Under the pieces are notes generated by a model. The model was not told where the DNA came from. It worked only from the letters and a program-made list of their open reading frames with translations, and ran no database searches. From NCBI GenBank assembly GCA_037892935.1, contig JAYXKI010000001.1:310001-374000 (forward strand): DNA of 64,000 bases, read 5' to 3'. The translations under genes and the position numbers were made by a program. This stretch comes from Phlebopus portentosus (taxonomy: Eukaryota; Basidiomycota; Agaricomycetes; Boletales; Boletinellaceae). Shown here piece after piece: positions 1 through 11,792 of the stretch (positions within the stretch are counted from its first letter, which is position 1; the number at the start of each line of letters is the position of its first letter).

Positions 1-1
1 C

Positions 2-693
2 GCAATCTTAAACCAATCTCCTATCGCAATGGACTCCGCTTCAGAATCCGGGCCGGCGATGAACCTTATGCTTTCCGACATCCTCACGGTGCAGACTTCG
101 GCATCGATATTCTTTTCTTATGCAAGGGAGACGCAAGTAGGCGAACTATTTAAGGCGGGTAACGCGAGAATCACTGTGTTTGCACCGACGAATAAGGCCG
201 TTATGGCGCTTTCGCGGAAGCCGTGGGTCATTACTGAAGTTCGCTTCGATACATGAGTTCTGATATGCGTGACCTGTTAGACATCAAGGACTCGTCCCTG
301 TAGATGACACCGTCATTTCTGAGGAAGAATTTGATGCCCGTTCAAAGGAGAACGTCCAGCGATGGATCAGTGCTCATATCGTACCCGTGCGTTTCCATTC
401 TTGTCCGTCTTCCTACTTCATGCCAAGTTCTTTACAGCAAGCACTCCCTAGTCTCTCTCCATCAGCAACATATGAGACCCTTCTGGACGGCGTTGCCGTT
501 ACCGTCAGCTCCAAACTTGAGTCACCCGGATCCGACAAACCCGATTGGCAACGAGTTGTGCTGAACGAGAACGTCTCCATTGTGAACAGGGTTGAGGTTC
601 GCTAGTATTTCCTGTCTATATGTCGCGTTCTAACAGTGAATCCAGGCTGCTAACGGGGTACTGTATCTTCTTGACGGCGCTCTGTACGGATAG
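2..693 (+). CDS. Fasciclin (FAS1) domain protein, 5' end outside window
   Basis: Four exons can be joined: up to 222, 281-386, 438-596 and 646-693 (stop TAG 691-693). All three introns have GT...AG ends and the phases agree. The product contains the FAS1 signature region TVFAPTNKAVMALSRKP, continues across the first splice as RKPHQGL, and ends VEAANGVLYLLDGALYG, the usual FAS1 H2-like end in which the domain closes on an aliphatic strand. FAS1 domains mediate adhesion or lie in secreted and organelle-lumen proteins; this type is a common one-domain fungal protein. The frame is open upstream to base 2, so the ATG at 29 may be internal and a signal peptide could lie outside the window. The third donor is GTTCGC, slightly unusual. 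Confidence 0.8.
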
Positions 694-2105
694 GTCCCTA
701 TTTCTCGATATGACTGGGACAGTGCAACATGTCTTGTAATTTAGCCTTGCTTCACATATCTAGTTCATTCAGTGCTCAATTCTGCTATGAAGCGAATATC
801 TAGCTCGGAATAACGATCTGCGTGAAGAAGTTAGCGTTGAGCCTGATCTTGATGAAGAATTGTTGAATGCATCTTCCGCCGACCGTGCAGGGAGCCACCT
901 AAATAAGGCTGGACACATATTTCTTCCGGCGCCGCCCCAAGTTCACTACGGTCTTCGGTTCGTCCAACTTTGATACTTGGTTGTTTTCAGGCTGGGACTA
1001 AACCTGACTTTTGGCCCGACAACTAATGCGCAGTTAATTTATAACGTCGTCTTCCGCAACTCGATGTACATACATATCTTCTTTGTATGGAAGTGCATCT
1101 CCTCCTGATTGTTGGTGCCCATTTCAACAAGCTCCTTGTAAACAACACTATGATCTTAGACATTGTTATTCGATTTTAGCACTTGCTAGTGCATACGCAA
1201 ACCATGACCGCGGCCCATTTTTAAGACAAGTCTTGCCTGTGGTAACTTACGCAGTTTTCGTCGCATTTTGAAGTTATCTGGATCACTCCTTACTACAGAT
1301 CATTTTTCTTTGGCGAGTATAAGAGCACGCACAATTTCAGGTTGCTCATAACTAACAATCTCCTTCTTTGAGGAGTCTTGTCTCTCTCTTGAAGGCATTA
1401 TTATGACTGTAGATGCGTAAACTCAGCGGAAATCGTGTCTCTTTTCCATTACGCGCTGACTCACCTTTTCTTTCCCCCCTCCTCATCCACGTCGACCACG
1501 GCAAAAGGACCAAAATTCCAACGATAACTTTCCCATTGGCCTACGCATCTACACTTGACAAACGCTGTGTCCTCAAACGCTACGTCTGACGCACGCCGGA
1601 TCGCCTTGTCGGCGCGACTTGTACGCTTCACCTGCTTGTCGGACTGGAAAATGCCTAGCTTAGCACGATGGATATCGTGTTCGAGTGTGTAACGTCGAGG
1701 CGGGTGAGACGTTCAGGGTATACTGGAGCGAAAATTGGATAATCTTGAAATTTTATGACTTCGTGTCCTCCTTGGCCCACTATTTATTTATTTTTTCGAG
1801 ATGAGGTATGAAGAACACGTGATCAACAGATTGCCTTTTCCCGCCGCCCTGATCGACGAGGATCATCAACAACAGGCAGACAATCCTTTAACTCGGAATT
1901 GTAGACTGTATGAAGCATGAAAATCCCATGTGGAAGCCATCTATGAGCTATTTTCTAAAAATAATACGTATCATGTGTCGATGAATTGAAACGAGGCTGT
2001 TCCTTTTGCATATGGTCCGTGTTGGGCGCGAAAGATCGCAGTCAGGCACGCGATAAACAACTTAAAAGCCTTGCACCTCGCTTCAGAACTCAAGCACCTT
2101 CAGCC
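694..2105. other. Intergenic, no supported gene
   Basis: About 1.4 kb without a convincing gene. Only short unsupported ORFs are present. The stretch from 1440 to 1800 is pyrimidine-rich and then AT-rich (TATTTATTTATTT near 1780), fitting the upstream region of the DUF6593 gene that starts at 2106. Confidence 0.5.
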
Positions 2106-2918
2106 ATGTCCCAACCGAACAGTGAAGGAATCCTCACTCTTACTCTAAGTTCTGACAACCCGAGTAACACAACTATCACCAACCCTGCCGGTGACATACT
2201 CTACACGGCCGAAACCCTTTTCCCTCGTGGTAAGGACTCCTCTTACGCTATTACCCACGTTTGCGGTAGCAAAGGCCAAACTATCGCTGCGCTTGAATGG
2301 AAGGATATCAGCAGTGATCTGGTTGGTCTCGGGGAGGAAGCGGTAGAACTAGATGCGGAGGGCGACGCAGTTGGCCTGAAGAAAGGAAAGGAAATCAAGT
2401 TGACTCAGTGGATGAAGTCAAGTATCATTCCGTTTGACACGTAAGCCGGTATCACTTCCTTTGGACGCAAAGGATGTTTCTTATAGTTATCTATTATAAT
2501 TTCAGTTCCGTTTCTTTCCGAGACGAGAAAGGAAGAAAGTACAAGTGGAAAGGTTATGGCACCGGGGAAACCCTGGAAGTCAGTCTTCATTCATGTCCTC
2601 TTCTTTGTTCGGGAAATAACACTCAACTTGTCCCTATCTCACTAGCTTCACGCATCCGACTACAGTTCAGGTCCGGTTGCACAATTCCGGCCCTCCCGCG
2701 CACGAGCAGATCCTCCGAGACCTGCACAACTTCTTCTCGTCCCGCGGGCACAGGAAATAATGGATATAGTCGTACCCAGCTTCCTCTTTCTGGAGAAGAA
2801 CAGACGCGCTATCGACAATTCGACTCAGAATAAGGCTGACGTACTCGGTACACCATACATGAATCTTCCGGCAGGTGGAAGGTTAAGGACACAGGTTGTT
2901 CATAAGGGCGGTGCCTAG
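2106..2918 (+). CDS. DUF6593 domain protein
   Basis: Exons 2106-2440, 2506-2578 and 2646-2918 join in phase to a protein of about 226 residues. The ATG at 2106 is chosen because the product starts directly with the conserved beta-rich region (ILTLTLSSDNPSNTTITNPAG, then GDILYTAETLF). Then come EGDAVGLKKGKEIKLTQWM, RKYKWKGYGTGETLELHASD and a C-terminal helix-strand SFLFLEKNRR. This order is typical of the Agaricomycete DUF6593 family, which has no known biochemical function. It converges on an ABC half-transporter 294 bp away. A damaged copy of the same gene lies at 6724, next to a second copy of that transporter, so the pair duplicated together. The family assignment is from memory of motifs, not a search. 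Confidence 0.75.
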
Positions 2919-3211
2919 ATCATCCCCATTCCTCCGAGATACTGAAACTGTAGTATTGAGGATAGAAACAACGAAAAAAGAGTAATGTCAGGAATCCCTT
3001 TGCGTAAGCTTGCTTCAACCTAATTTAATACTGTCGCTTCTTAAACTACAAAACTTGTAATAATAAGCGTGCTCAGGGTAAAACCGAGTCCACAGCTACA
3101 TCTAAATTCGGAACATAGCGCAGTGAAGATTTCTTTGACTATGAGTATCTCGGCGGAGGTCTCTCACTCCACTGAATGGCACGGTATCGGGACTGGCACG
3201 AAAGAAAACCA

Positions 3212-5884
3212 CTAATCGGATATAAATGCACTAGCCTGAACATCGTACAATCGCTTATACTCTCCATCTAGAGCAATCAGCTCTTCGTGGTTTCCTTGCT
3301 CCACGAGACGACCATCTTTCAAGCATCTGCGAAAGAAGAAACGCAATAAGGCTGTCTTCCTCCGACGAAAAGAGATGGATATGATACGAACAGAATCAAA
3401 TCTGCATGCTTTGTCAGATGTCCAAACCGATGGGTTATGAATATAGCTGTCTTTCCGCTGCAGTGTTTACGGAGCTCTGAGAACAGTTGATACTCTCCTA
3501 CCGGATCGAGCGCGGATGTCGGCTCGTCCGCAACTAGAAGGCGAATGTCTCCTCCCAGCAGACGCAAAAATGTCCGGGACCTTGTGTGTCCGTTTCCATC
3601 AATCTGTGTTTGAAGGCAGTTTGGAGAGACAAACGTACGCCGCAAGCCTCTGTGATTCCCCCCCAGAGATATCTATCCATTGTTCCTTGCCATCTATGAC
3701 AGCTTTCAGCTCAGCATCCGGTTCGCTAACTACGCGGAGCTTGACAGTCCTTTCAGGATGAAGTATCGTCTCTAGTCCTTGACTTTGCTTCCGGACAAAG
3801 GTTTCGGATCCTCCCTGATGCATCGCTTCTTCGATGTTCTCCTCGGACACATTTCTGTCTGGCAAACCAAGTGAAACGTTCTCACGCAACGACAATGGGA
3901 ACACAGGATGGTTCTGACGCAGGACTGCCATCGAGCGTCGGATGTCAGAGAGCCTGTATGATGGGAGCGGCAGACCATCGAGAAGAATTTCGCCCGAAGT
4001 TGGGTCATACAGCCTTGTTAGAAGCTTAATGGCGGAAGACTTCCCGCTGCCGTTAACGCCGACGATCACGACCACCTGGCCTGGCTCAATCTTGAAGGAC
4101 ACATCTGTGAGAGCATCTTTGTCCGTTCCTGGATATTTGAAGGTAACATTCCTAGCATATGACGTTGAGATTAAGCGTCGCATTCACTCTAGTATTGGAC
4201 ATACCTGAACTCGATCTTGGCACCACCGAGATTAACTTTATCCGATTGCGGAGGATACGCAGTGCTACCGTCCTCTACTTTTCTCTGGATATTTCTCCTG
4301 GTATAAATGCGCTGGATGGTATGTAAATGATCATGCATCTTAGTCATGCGCCAGAAAACGGACGACGATAATCTTCGTATTGAGAGGTATAGCTGCTGTA
4401 TAGTGATGAACTCTCCCAGAGAGATGCTATTGTGGTCCCATAGTACTCGTAAAGCAAGAAATGACAAAGAGTCCCGGGACAAGCTCAATACCGAGTTGAA
4501 GTAGATAGATTGACTGGCCAACCACTGATTCGAGACGAAGTCAGTGCACGTATCTCCGAGCAAATTCCTACTCTTCTTGAACTCTACATTGGCGGAAGAA
4601 ACGCGGGATTTCAGATTCCGATGTATTCTATATAATTCCAAAAACTGACCATCTGTAATGTAGGATCCCAGGTCATAACCCAGACGATCCTCAAGGAATG
4701 TCTCGTCAAACGCCAGATTATTGAGGCCTGCCATACGCGTAAAGTAGGGGTTGTTGCAAAAAGTGGCGTATGCTGCAAAATGCCTTAGATAGGGCAACAT
4801 AGGTCAAGTGAATATCACGCTTACACATCGAGTAAAAGCTCCCCTTCATTACGCTTAGCAGAGGGTGGAGCATGCATACTATGACTGAGAATAACAAAGT
4901 CGACCTGGTCTGAGATATGCTGGCCAAGAAAGACATTTCCGAAAGGATCGAGAGAAGACCAGACAGGATGCTCTTTATGCCAGAGAACGCTACTACCGCC
5001 TCGGACGTATGGTTGGTCAACCGCGGAAATATGTAACCAAATTTGCTAAGTATCTCTGGATCTGTAAGAGGCGGTTGACGGCTCCAGTTCCGTACGATAA
5101 AGAAAAGTAGAAAAACCTTGTGCAGTCAATGGATCAAAAGTTGGCACGACTGCGACTTCGTTTAGTCCAGATCATGTGTAGAGGATAATAAATCGGCTCA
5201 CCTCTCATCGTTTCCTCCAAGAAGTGATATTTGACACGCTCGCATAGGAGTGATGAATATTTCTCCCTGGAAAGAGTTAGATCGAGGTATTGGCATGCAA
5301 AAACAATACCTTACTCCATTTTCTGAATACACTGCTCTAGAACTGATACCAATGTTCCGCTTGCCAAAGCTCGTGCGATAGCAGCCACTTTGATCTGATT
5401 GTTCTGTAAGCCCCAAGTAATCTATAATTGAAATCAGCTGAGATGGCATACAATTAATAGTGGGAAGTCACAATACCAGTTCGAGAACGCGCCCTGAAAA
5501 CGATGCTTGTGCTACTGCACATGCAGCAAGCAAGATATTTGTGATGATCACAGCGAGTAAGTAAAACGGTCCAAGAGAGTATAAATCTTTCATGAAACTG
5601 TAAAGATAGACAATGGACCAGGTCTCGGAAAACGAATTATCTGGTATGTTTTCTTCAAATTCGTCAGAGAACGGCAGTGATGTCAATGAAATGAATATTG
5701 GCTCACTTTTCAAGGGACGTTCTTTCGCTTGGCGTGCTGAAAGCAGCCATGCCGCCTTTGTCCACAAACTCAGCAGAACACTATACGGGTCCCACAGCGA
5801 GCTGGGTGCGAGAAATGACGATCGTCTTGTCACAAATGTCCATATGCCAAGCTGCTGAGTGCGGAGTTTGTTGTTCGTGGCCAT
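3212..5884 (-). CDS. ABC half-transporter, copy 1
   Basis: Many-exon gene on the minus strand, read from ATG 5884 (MATNNKLRTQQLGIW) to TAG 3212-3214, roughly 700 residues. The N-terminal half is hydrophobic with several likely membrane helices (for example SLGPFYLLAVIITNILLAA, then FSVIVCMLHPLLSVMKG). The C-terminal half is one nucleotide-binding domain: Walker A GVNGSGKSS, Q-loop VLRQNH, signature ISGGESQR, Walker B RLLVADEPTSALD, H-loop FITHRFGHLTKHADLIL and the ending LKDGRLVEQGNHEELIALDGE. One TMD and one NBD make it a half-transporter that must dimerise; the substrate is unknown. The signature has E where LSGGQ has Q, as in copy 2. The exons I checked are open, with splices at the places seen in copy 2, so this copy looks intact. 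Confidence 0.8.
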
Positions 5885-6723
5885 CAGCCAGGAGTTGCAA
5901 CGGAAAGAACCCACACTGCTAGGAGGGGGACAAGGGGTGCGGCATAATAACGACACCAGTCTATAAAGCTCGAGCGGGCGCCTATGTATTCCCAAATCTA
6001 GATATTTGATTGGAGGCTGTCCATGAACCCTGGTATCAAGTCGCATCAGAAAGAGAAGCGCCGGGTCGCTTTCCTATCGATGCACGGCATTCCACGCTTC
6101 CACGCATTCCTTGAGTCCTGGATTTTGATTTGAATTGCGCGAGTCAGTTTTTCAGAAGAAATAACAAGCGATGGTGTTATCTTCTTGCTCTTGCTAAAGT
6201 CCGTTGACAGACCGTAGTTCATGCTTACTTACGTACGGTTTTCGTGGGAAGCAGATTTCGACTTTATCGCCAGTCACATATGCGTCTTGTTTGATAGCAA
6301 TAATAACTACTTGTCCTTCTGTTATACCTCCAGGCTGCGTGCTCAATGCCTAACTCGAGGATCGCTGAACCTAATCCCTGCAATTCTGAGCATGAACATT
6401 GTGAAGTCATTTTCCGTGTGCCTACATCGTGCCAGTTGTCTTCATCTTGCATGAGTGGTATGCGTATGCATTTATCAAAGGATCAGAAAACACTAAACAA
6501 TCAAGTATACAGTCGGGTGCCAAGTAGTAAAATACCATCACTCACTCTTGATGAATACAAATAGATGAGCAACGATCGTTGAGCGTGCACACAGTCCTAA
6601 TGCACCCTTGGCAGCTATAATCAAAGCCACAAATTAATGGCTTTTAAGCCCGTTGCAGGGATGCCCAGAATCTTCCGTTAAGGCATTGAACCTCTCCCTC
6701 AATTTCTTCCTGCCATATCAGGA
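5885..6723. other. Intergenic between ABC copy 1 and the broken DUF6593 copy
   Basis: About 840 bp. It is the upstream side of ABC copy 1 and of the DUF6593 relic. Short ORFs on both strands show no recognisable domain. I see no gene, tRNA or repeat in it. Confidence 0.45.
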
Positions 6724-7220
6724 ATGAATAGCAGTGAGCTCCTACCTATCGCTCTAACGCCCCATGATCCTACCAATGCTACCATCACTAATTCATCTGG
6801 AGATGTCCTGTATACTGCCAAGACGCTCTTTCTAGTGGGAGCAAACTACACAAAGAGGACAATATCATCGGTCTGAAGAAGGGAAAGGCGTCCTGATCAT
6901 TGTCGATTCACAGTTCGGTTTCATTTGAGGATTAGGAGCGAAGAAAGTACAAATAAAAGGGCTGCGCACCTAGAGAAAACATGAAAGTTTATTTTCATTT
7001 TCACCGTTCGTTAATTTTGTCTACAGGCTCATTGCAGTAATCTCAGCTTCACTCACACGACTACGGTTTGAGCTCAGTCGCATATTTCCAGCCTACCCAG
7101 GCAAACCCTCCTAAACATGCTCAAATTCTTCTGACGCCTCGCACGCAAGACACAATGAATTCAGCCGCGATAAGCTTCCTCTTTCTTGAGAAACGAAACA
7201 CGACCGTGCGTTCCATAATC
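6724..7220 (+). pseudogene. Broken copy of the DUF6593 gene
   Basis: The ATG at 6724 opens a reading frame aligning with the gene at 2106: LTPHDPTNATITNSSGDVL and YTAKTLF match its SSDNPSNTTITNPAGDIL and YTAETLF. About 40 residues corresponding to the middle of the intact protein are then missing, and the frame closes at a TGA in the segment matching VGLKKGKE (readable only in another frame). After an intron-like stretch ending TGCAG, the C-terminal exon is still visible near 7040-7205 (NPPKHAQILLTPRTQ, SFLFLEKRN). The internal deletion plus frameshift make it a pseudogene. It sits upstream of the glutaredoxin gene and belongs to the DUF6593-ABC duplication. Confidence 0.8.
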
Positions 7221-7605
7221 CCGCAAACGCGAATCTTTCAGGACTTAGGACAGGGAACGACAGTTTATTGGTGGTTTATGGTTTACTCTGACTTTTTTCA
7301 ACGGGAACGGTTGAGAATGTTTGGATCTGAACTTCCCTGTGATAGCTTGCTATAAAATTAACAGAGACGAGATCTATGCTATTAGGATCCATCTTTTCAT
7401 AATACCTGAATAGACAGAACCGCCTACTCTGGACGGAAAGGAAATGTCCGAACTCATGATTTCTCGCGCAAAAGTGCCCCAAGCTTCGGATGTTTAGTTT
7501 ACTTGGAAAAGCAACAGATGATCGACATTATACATTTCTCTTCTTCAGCAAGGAAAGCCTGTTATCTACAGGCATCAGAAAACATCTGTCATCTATAAGA
7601 CACTA
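7221..7605. other. Intergenic between DUF6593 relic and glutaredoxin gene
   Basis: About 385 bp; 3' flank of the glutaredoxin gene (minus strand). No coding or RNA feature is recognised. Confidence 0.4.
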
Positions 7606-8265
7606 TCACAGTTTGTTAATCAGAGCGCCCAGCTGCTGGCTTTCCTCAAGAGCGATCAAGTCACTCGAGCCTACAACAGGCGTGTAAGAACAACTTCACT
7701 GGATGAGGGCTTGAATAACTTACCGCCGATGTGCTTCGTGTCTACAGGAATCAGAAATCGGTAATAGCCCCGGAATGACGTAAGGAAAGTATTTTTAGCT
7801 GAGTGGACACGAGCCTGAGAGCGACGGTGGAGACGCACCGATGAAGATGTTGGGTACAGTACTCTGTCCTGTCTTCTCCGCAAGATAGTCCTGGATGTCA
7901 CTTCCATCGGAGCGTTCGTCGAGTCTAAGGAATAGTTTGAGCATAGTTTTTAGAAATGGTCGCAAGGAAGGTGACGGAAGGAGACTTACTCGATGACGGT
8001 GGCAGGGACGTCGCTGTACTTGCCTGAGAGCAGCTGCTTTGCCCTCCTGCAGTACGGGCAGTAGCTCTTGCTGAACACCGCAATACGGTTGTCTGCGATC
8101 AAATCCTGTGATAAAGGAAGAGAACAGATATATCTTCTCATTAACTCGATGCACGACTGACAACGAGAGACGCACATCGACGAAAGAAGTGATGGTTTCA
8201 CGCTGCTTGCCTGACATTGTGGACGCTGGTCGACCAAAGAGATAGTTGCGGATGGAGGATAACAT
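7606..8265 (-). CDS. Glutaredoxin (dithiol, CPYC type)
   Basis: Five exons: 8265-8176, 8105-7990, 7924-7839, 7741-7724 and 7670-7606. All phases agree, giving 124 residues, a normal length for a classical glutaredoxin with a short N-terminal extension. The active site is [12 protein letters not shown] (dithiol CPYC), followed by the TVPNIFI cis-proline segment and the glutathione-binding KHIGGSSDL. The protein ends [10 protein letters not shown]. Glutaredoxins reduce disulfides and glutathione-mixed disulfides using GSH. The ATG at 8265 is chosen because it gives a short basic leader ([15 protein letters not shown]) that could target mitochondria; a downstream ATG (MSGKQ) could give a cytosolic form. 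Exon 4 is only 18 nt. The gene separates the two members of the duplicated ABC/DUF6593 region. Confidence 0.92.
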
Positions 8266-8587
8266 GCGTGGAGAAGCAAGAGGTCTTCTTATAGCGTTCA
8301 TCCACTCCCTCCCTGTCAAACTTAGCTCCTCCCTTATCGCGTCATTTTGGACAAAATGACTTTCTAGATCTGATAACTAATCCGCATCACGTGTTCACCA
8401 CAATTGCCTTCGTGACCTCCGAGTCTGACAGATATAGTTTAGCAAACTATGTTCTTGGATTTATAATGCTGCGAGTGAGGCCTCCGCCAAGTCTTCTACA
8501 TGAACGGAAGCAAAACTCTTGTGAAATGCGTCAGGTAGAGCCATCATGTATATCTATAGCTAACTAGTACGACCAATTCTGGTTGAG
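8266..8587. other. Intergenic upstream of glutaredoxin
   Basis: About 320 bp between the glutaredoxin start and the 3' end of ABC copy 2. It carries a CACGTG E-box-like hexamer near 8389, the only notable element seen. Confidence 0.4.
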
Positions 8588-11332
8588 TTATTCCGATTCT
8601 GATTCGATGAATGCCCGGGCCTGCATGTGATACAGCTTTTTATACTCGCCATCAGCCGCTATAAGCTCCTCGTGGTTCCCTTGTTCTATAAGCCGACCAT
8701 CCTTCAAACACCTAATCGAATTTTTAAAAAAGGAAGCATGTCCGGTCAATTTCAAGGTTCTTCGAACGAAAGGGATTTCTAAACTTACAAGATCAGATCG
8801 GCATACTTTGTCAAGTGTCCAAACCGATGGGTGACGAAAATAACAGTCTTCCCACCACTGTGCTCGCGCAACTTTTTGAACAACTCATACTCTCCTTCCG
8901 GATCGAGCGCGGACGTCGGCTCGTCTGCAGCCAAGAGACGGATATTGCCTCCCATAAGCCTCATGAGAATCCGTGACCTTCAAGGGATTCATTCTTTAGT
9001 TCCTTTCATGATTGAGAACGACGATGAAAATAGACGTACGCCGAGAGCCTCTGCGTTTCACCGCCAGACAAATCCGTCTCAACTTCCTTATCACCTACAA
9101 CTTTCTTCAACTCTTCATCTGTGTCCCCTATGAAGTTAGTGTCGACAGTATTCACAGGATCCAAGATTGTCTCAGGTCCGTTCTTCAGTTTCTGAACAAC
9201 CTTATCTGCACCGCCCTGGCAAATTGCCGTCTGCACTTCGTCGTTGTCCACATTCCGCTCCGGCAAGCCAAGTGCGACGTTCTCGCGCAGCGAAAGGGCA
9301 GGACCGGGTGATCCTGACGCAGGATCGCTGTAGCGCGTCGGATGTCGTGGAGTTTGTACGAAGGAAGCGGACGACCGTCGAGAAGAATTTCTCCAGATGA
9401 GGGATCGTACAACCGGGTCAATAGCTTGATTGCTGATGACTTTCCGCTCCCGTTGACACCGACGATGACTACAAGTTGACCAGGCTTGATAGTGAAGGAT
9501 ACGTCGGTAAGTGCGTTGTTGTCCGTTCCCGGATATTTGAAGGAAACATTCCTTCATGCGAGAACATTCAGACGATTATGATAATAAAATAAGCATCCTC
9601 TGAAACGTACCGGAACTCGATTTCGGCGCCACTGTGGTTTCCTTCCTCCGAGTATAGAGGATATGGAAGGTCACCATCCTTAATCTTATTCTCAACTTCC
9701 GCCAAGCTGTACGTATTCCGTATGGTAGCTAGATTACTGGATACCCTTTCGGTGCTGTAAATGATTCTGAAAAAAGATGCATGTACCGATTGGGACGTCT
9801 GCTGGGTGAGAATGAGCTCGTCTATAGAGACGCTGCTAAAGTCCCATAGCATCCTCAGAGCAAAGAGCGGCTATAGAGAACCATCAGACTGAACTGTTAG
9901 CTCCTTGCTCTATGTGAACATACCAATGTGCAATCCCAAGCAAGAGTGTTGAACACTTCCGAGATAATAGAGCGATTCTTGTGCCATTGAATGGAATAAT
10001 TTTCGGTGCAAGTGTCTCCAAGTTCCTGCCTACTCTTATCGAACTCTGTTCGGTTTGTTCAGAATCAGTCTCCAGGGGATGACTTCAGGAGAGATGACTC
10101 ACCTCTTTCGATGTAGTCTCCAAGATTGTTGGTGATACGATCTTCTCGGTAGCCCTTATTGAACGCCAGCATGTGTAGGGATAGCATCCTGGGGAAGTGA
10201 AGGTTACTGCAGAATACGACGAAGGCTGTAGATTTTCAAATGCCATATCAGTGTCGAATGATTTCGAGATCGAGTACGTGGAGCTTACATCGGTGTACAA
10301 GCCACCTCTCAGAACACGCATGAGAGGACGCACAAGAGCCAATGCGATCAACAGTGTAAACCCTGAACCGCCCCGAAACATGTGGAAAATGAACGATATC
10401 TCCGATATGATCCTGAAATACTCGGTGGTCATGCTCAGAAGGTCGCGGAAAGCCTCATACATCCTAGTATCGGGCTCCGTCAAGATATTGCCACATTTGT
10501 CGATCTTGCTCTTCACCTCTGGATCTGGGTGAAACGACTGTCAGGAGCAGCTAGCGGCGGAAGGAGAAGAATGGTTACCCTCCAGAGTCAGCAGGTCGAA
10601 CTTCAGTACGGCTAAATAAGGGGTGATCGAGGTGATGAGAAGAATGAGCTACTGGCATATATGGGTACCTACAATGCATGATCTTCTGCACGAAGTGGTA
10701 CTTCACCCGCTCTTCCAGAATCGTCTTATATTTGTCCCTGGACATAGCTCGCCCAGTCAGATTCCTTCCTGACATTCAATGACGGAACCTTTTGGTACGT
10801 ACCCTAGCTTGGAAACAGACTCCTGGGCTACCAAAAGTAATATTTTACCTACCAGAGCTTGGGCGACAGTATCGAAGTCAAGCTGCTGGGTCTCAAGACT
10901 CTGAGTGACCTGAATTTACAGTCAGAAGTCTGGATCAGAAATATACTGTGAAACAGAGCTTACGGATCTCAGAAGGCTGCTCGTGAAGTATAGTTCCATA
11001 ACGCTGGATGCAATTTTCCAGACATTCATGAAGATCTCGACCAGGAAGTACAGAGGACCCAAAGAGTACACTTCCTTCAAGAATGTCCAGAGATACACAA
11101 ATGTGCGCATCTCAAACACCGATTTTCCAGGTTTAGTTCTGTCTTCTAATACAGGCAGTCAGTCAATAACGGCGTAAATAACACATGTAAAGGTATATGT
11201 ATACTTACTCTTCCAGAACTTACTCTTAAGGTTCCGAAAGTTTGATAGCCATTCCGGTATGAGGGTCGGCTTGTTGAAAACGACGGTCCATACTCCAAGC
11301 TGAACGAAGGAGTGTTTAGGATTTGGATCCAT
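8588..11332 (-). pseudogene. ABC half-transporter, copy 2, with one-base frameshift in the NBD
   Basis: Paralogue of the gene at 3212-5884 in the same orientation, with the same exon order, starting MDPNPKHSFVQLGVW at 11332 and ending QARAFIESESE (TAA 8588-8590). It keeps Walker A GVNGSGKSS, signature LSGGETQR, Walker B RLLAADEPTSALD and H-loop FVTHRFGHLTKYADLIL. Between the Q-loop (ILRQDHPVLP) and SLRENVALGLPERN the frame shifts by one base near 9295. Copy 1 reads VFPLSLRENV through the same point, and adding one C to the CCC run would restore that reading. No intron explains it. Either the gene is newly dead, with loss of the signature and Walker B from the product, or the assembly has dropped a base. 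Confidence 0.75.
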
Positions 11333-11792
11333 GGAAGTTATAAATGAGCGACAGGATTATGAAGAGAAAGTAAAGGGAAGAAAAAAGAGAGAGATGAAAT
11401 GTCCAACGTACACTGTCTACGATGACTTTTAAAGTCTAATATGGCGGACGGCCTCTATCAGAAGAGGACGCAAAGGAAGGCTGCCGAGCATTCAAGATGT
11501 CTCGCCAGATCGGATTCTTTCAAAAGTCCAATAGACATTGCACTCTCTTTGCAAAACCGTGAATGCGCAAAGTTCCATAGTGAGAGTTGCCATTCAAGCC
11601 AAATTGAAAAGAGAAAATCATCCTGCAATATCCGAGTCTACACTTGGAACGTCACATGTTCAAGGAATTTCCCGCTGGCGGCACTTTGGCGGCCTGATCT
11701 CTGACTAAATGTTGACCGATACCTTGAACTGAAGTTGTTCTCGTCCTTCATATTCCGCTTCATTATAGACGTATACCCAGAAACTATAGAAA
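11333..11792. other. Intergenic between ABC copy 2 and HIT gene
   Basis: About 460 bp, divergent promoter region for ABC copy 2 (minus) and the HIT hydrolase (plus). An 87-codon plus-strand ORF at 11441-11704 has no recognisable domain and is not called. Confidence 0.4.

Noticed and set aside
9006..9557. Separate minus-strand ORF reading through the ABC copy 2 NBD
   Set aside because: Its first half is the wrong frame of the Walker A region; only the part after about 9295 is real. It reflects the frameshift, not a separate gene.
11441..11704. 87-codon ORF in the ABC/HIT intergenic region
   Set aside because: No recognised domain, no support for promoter or homology.
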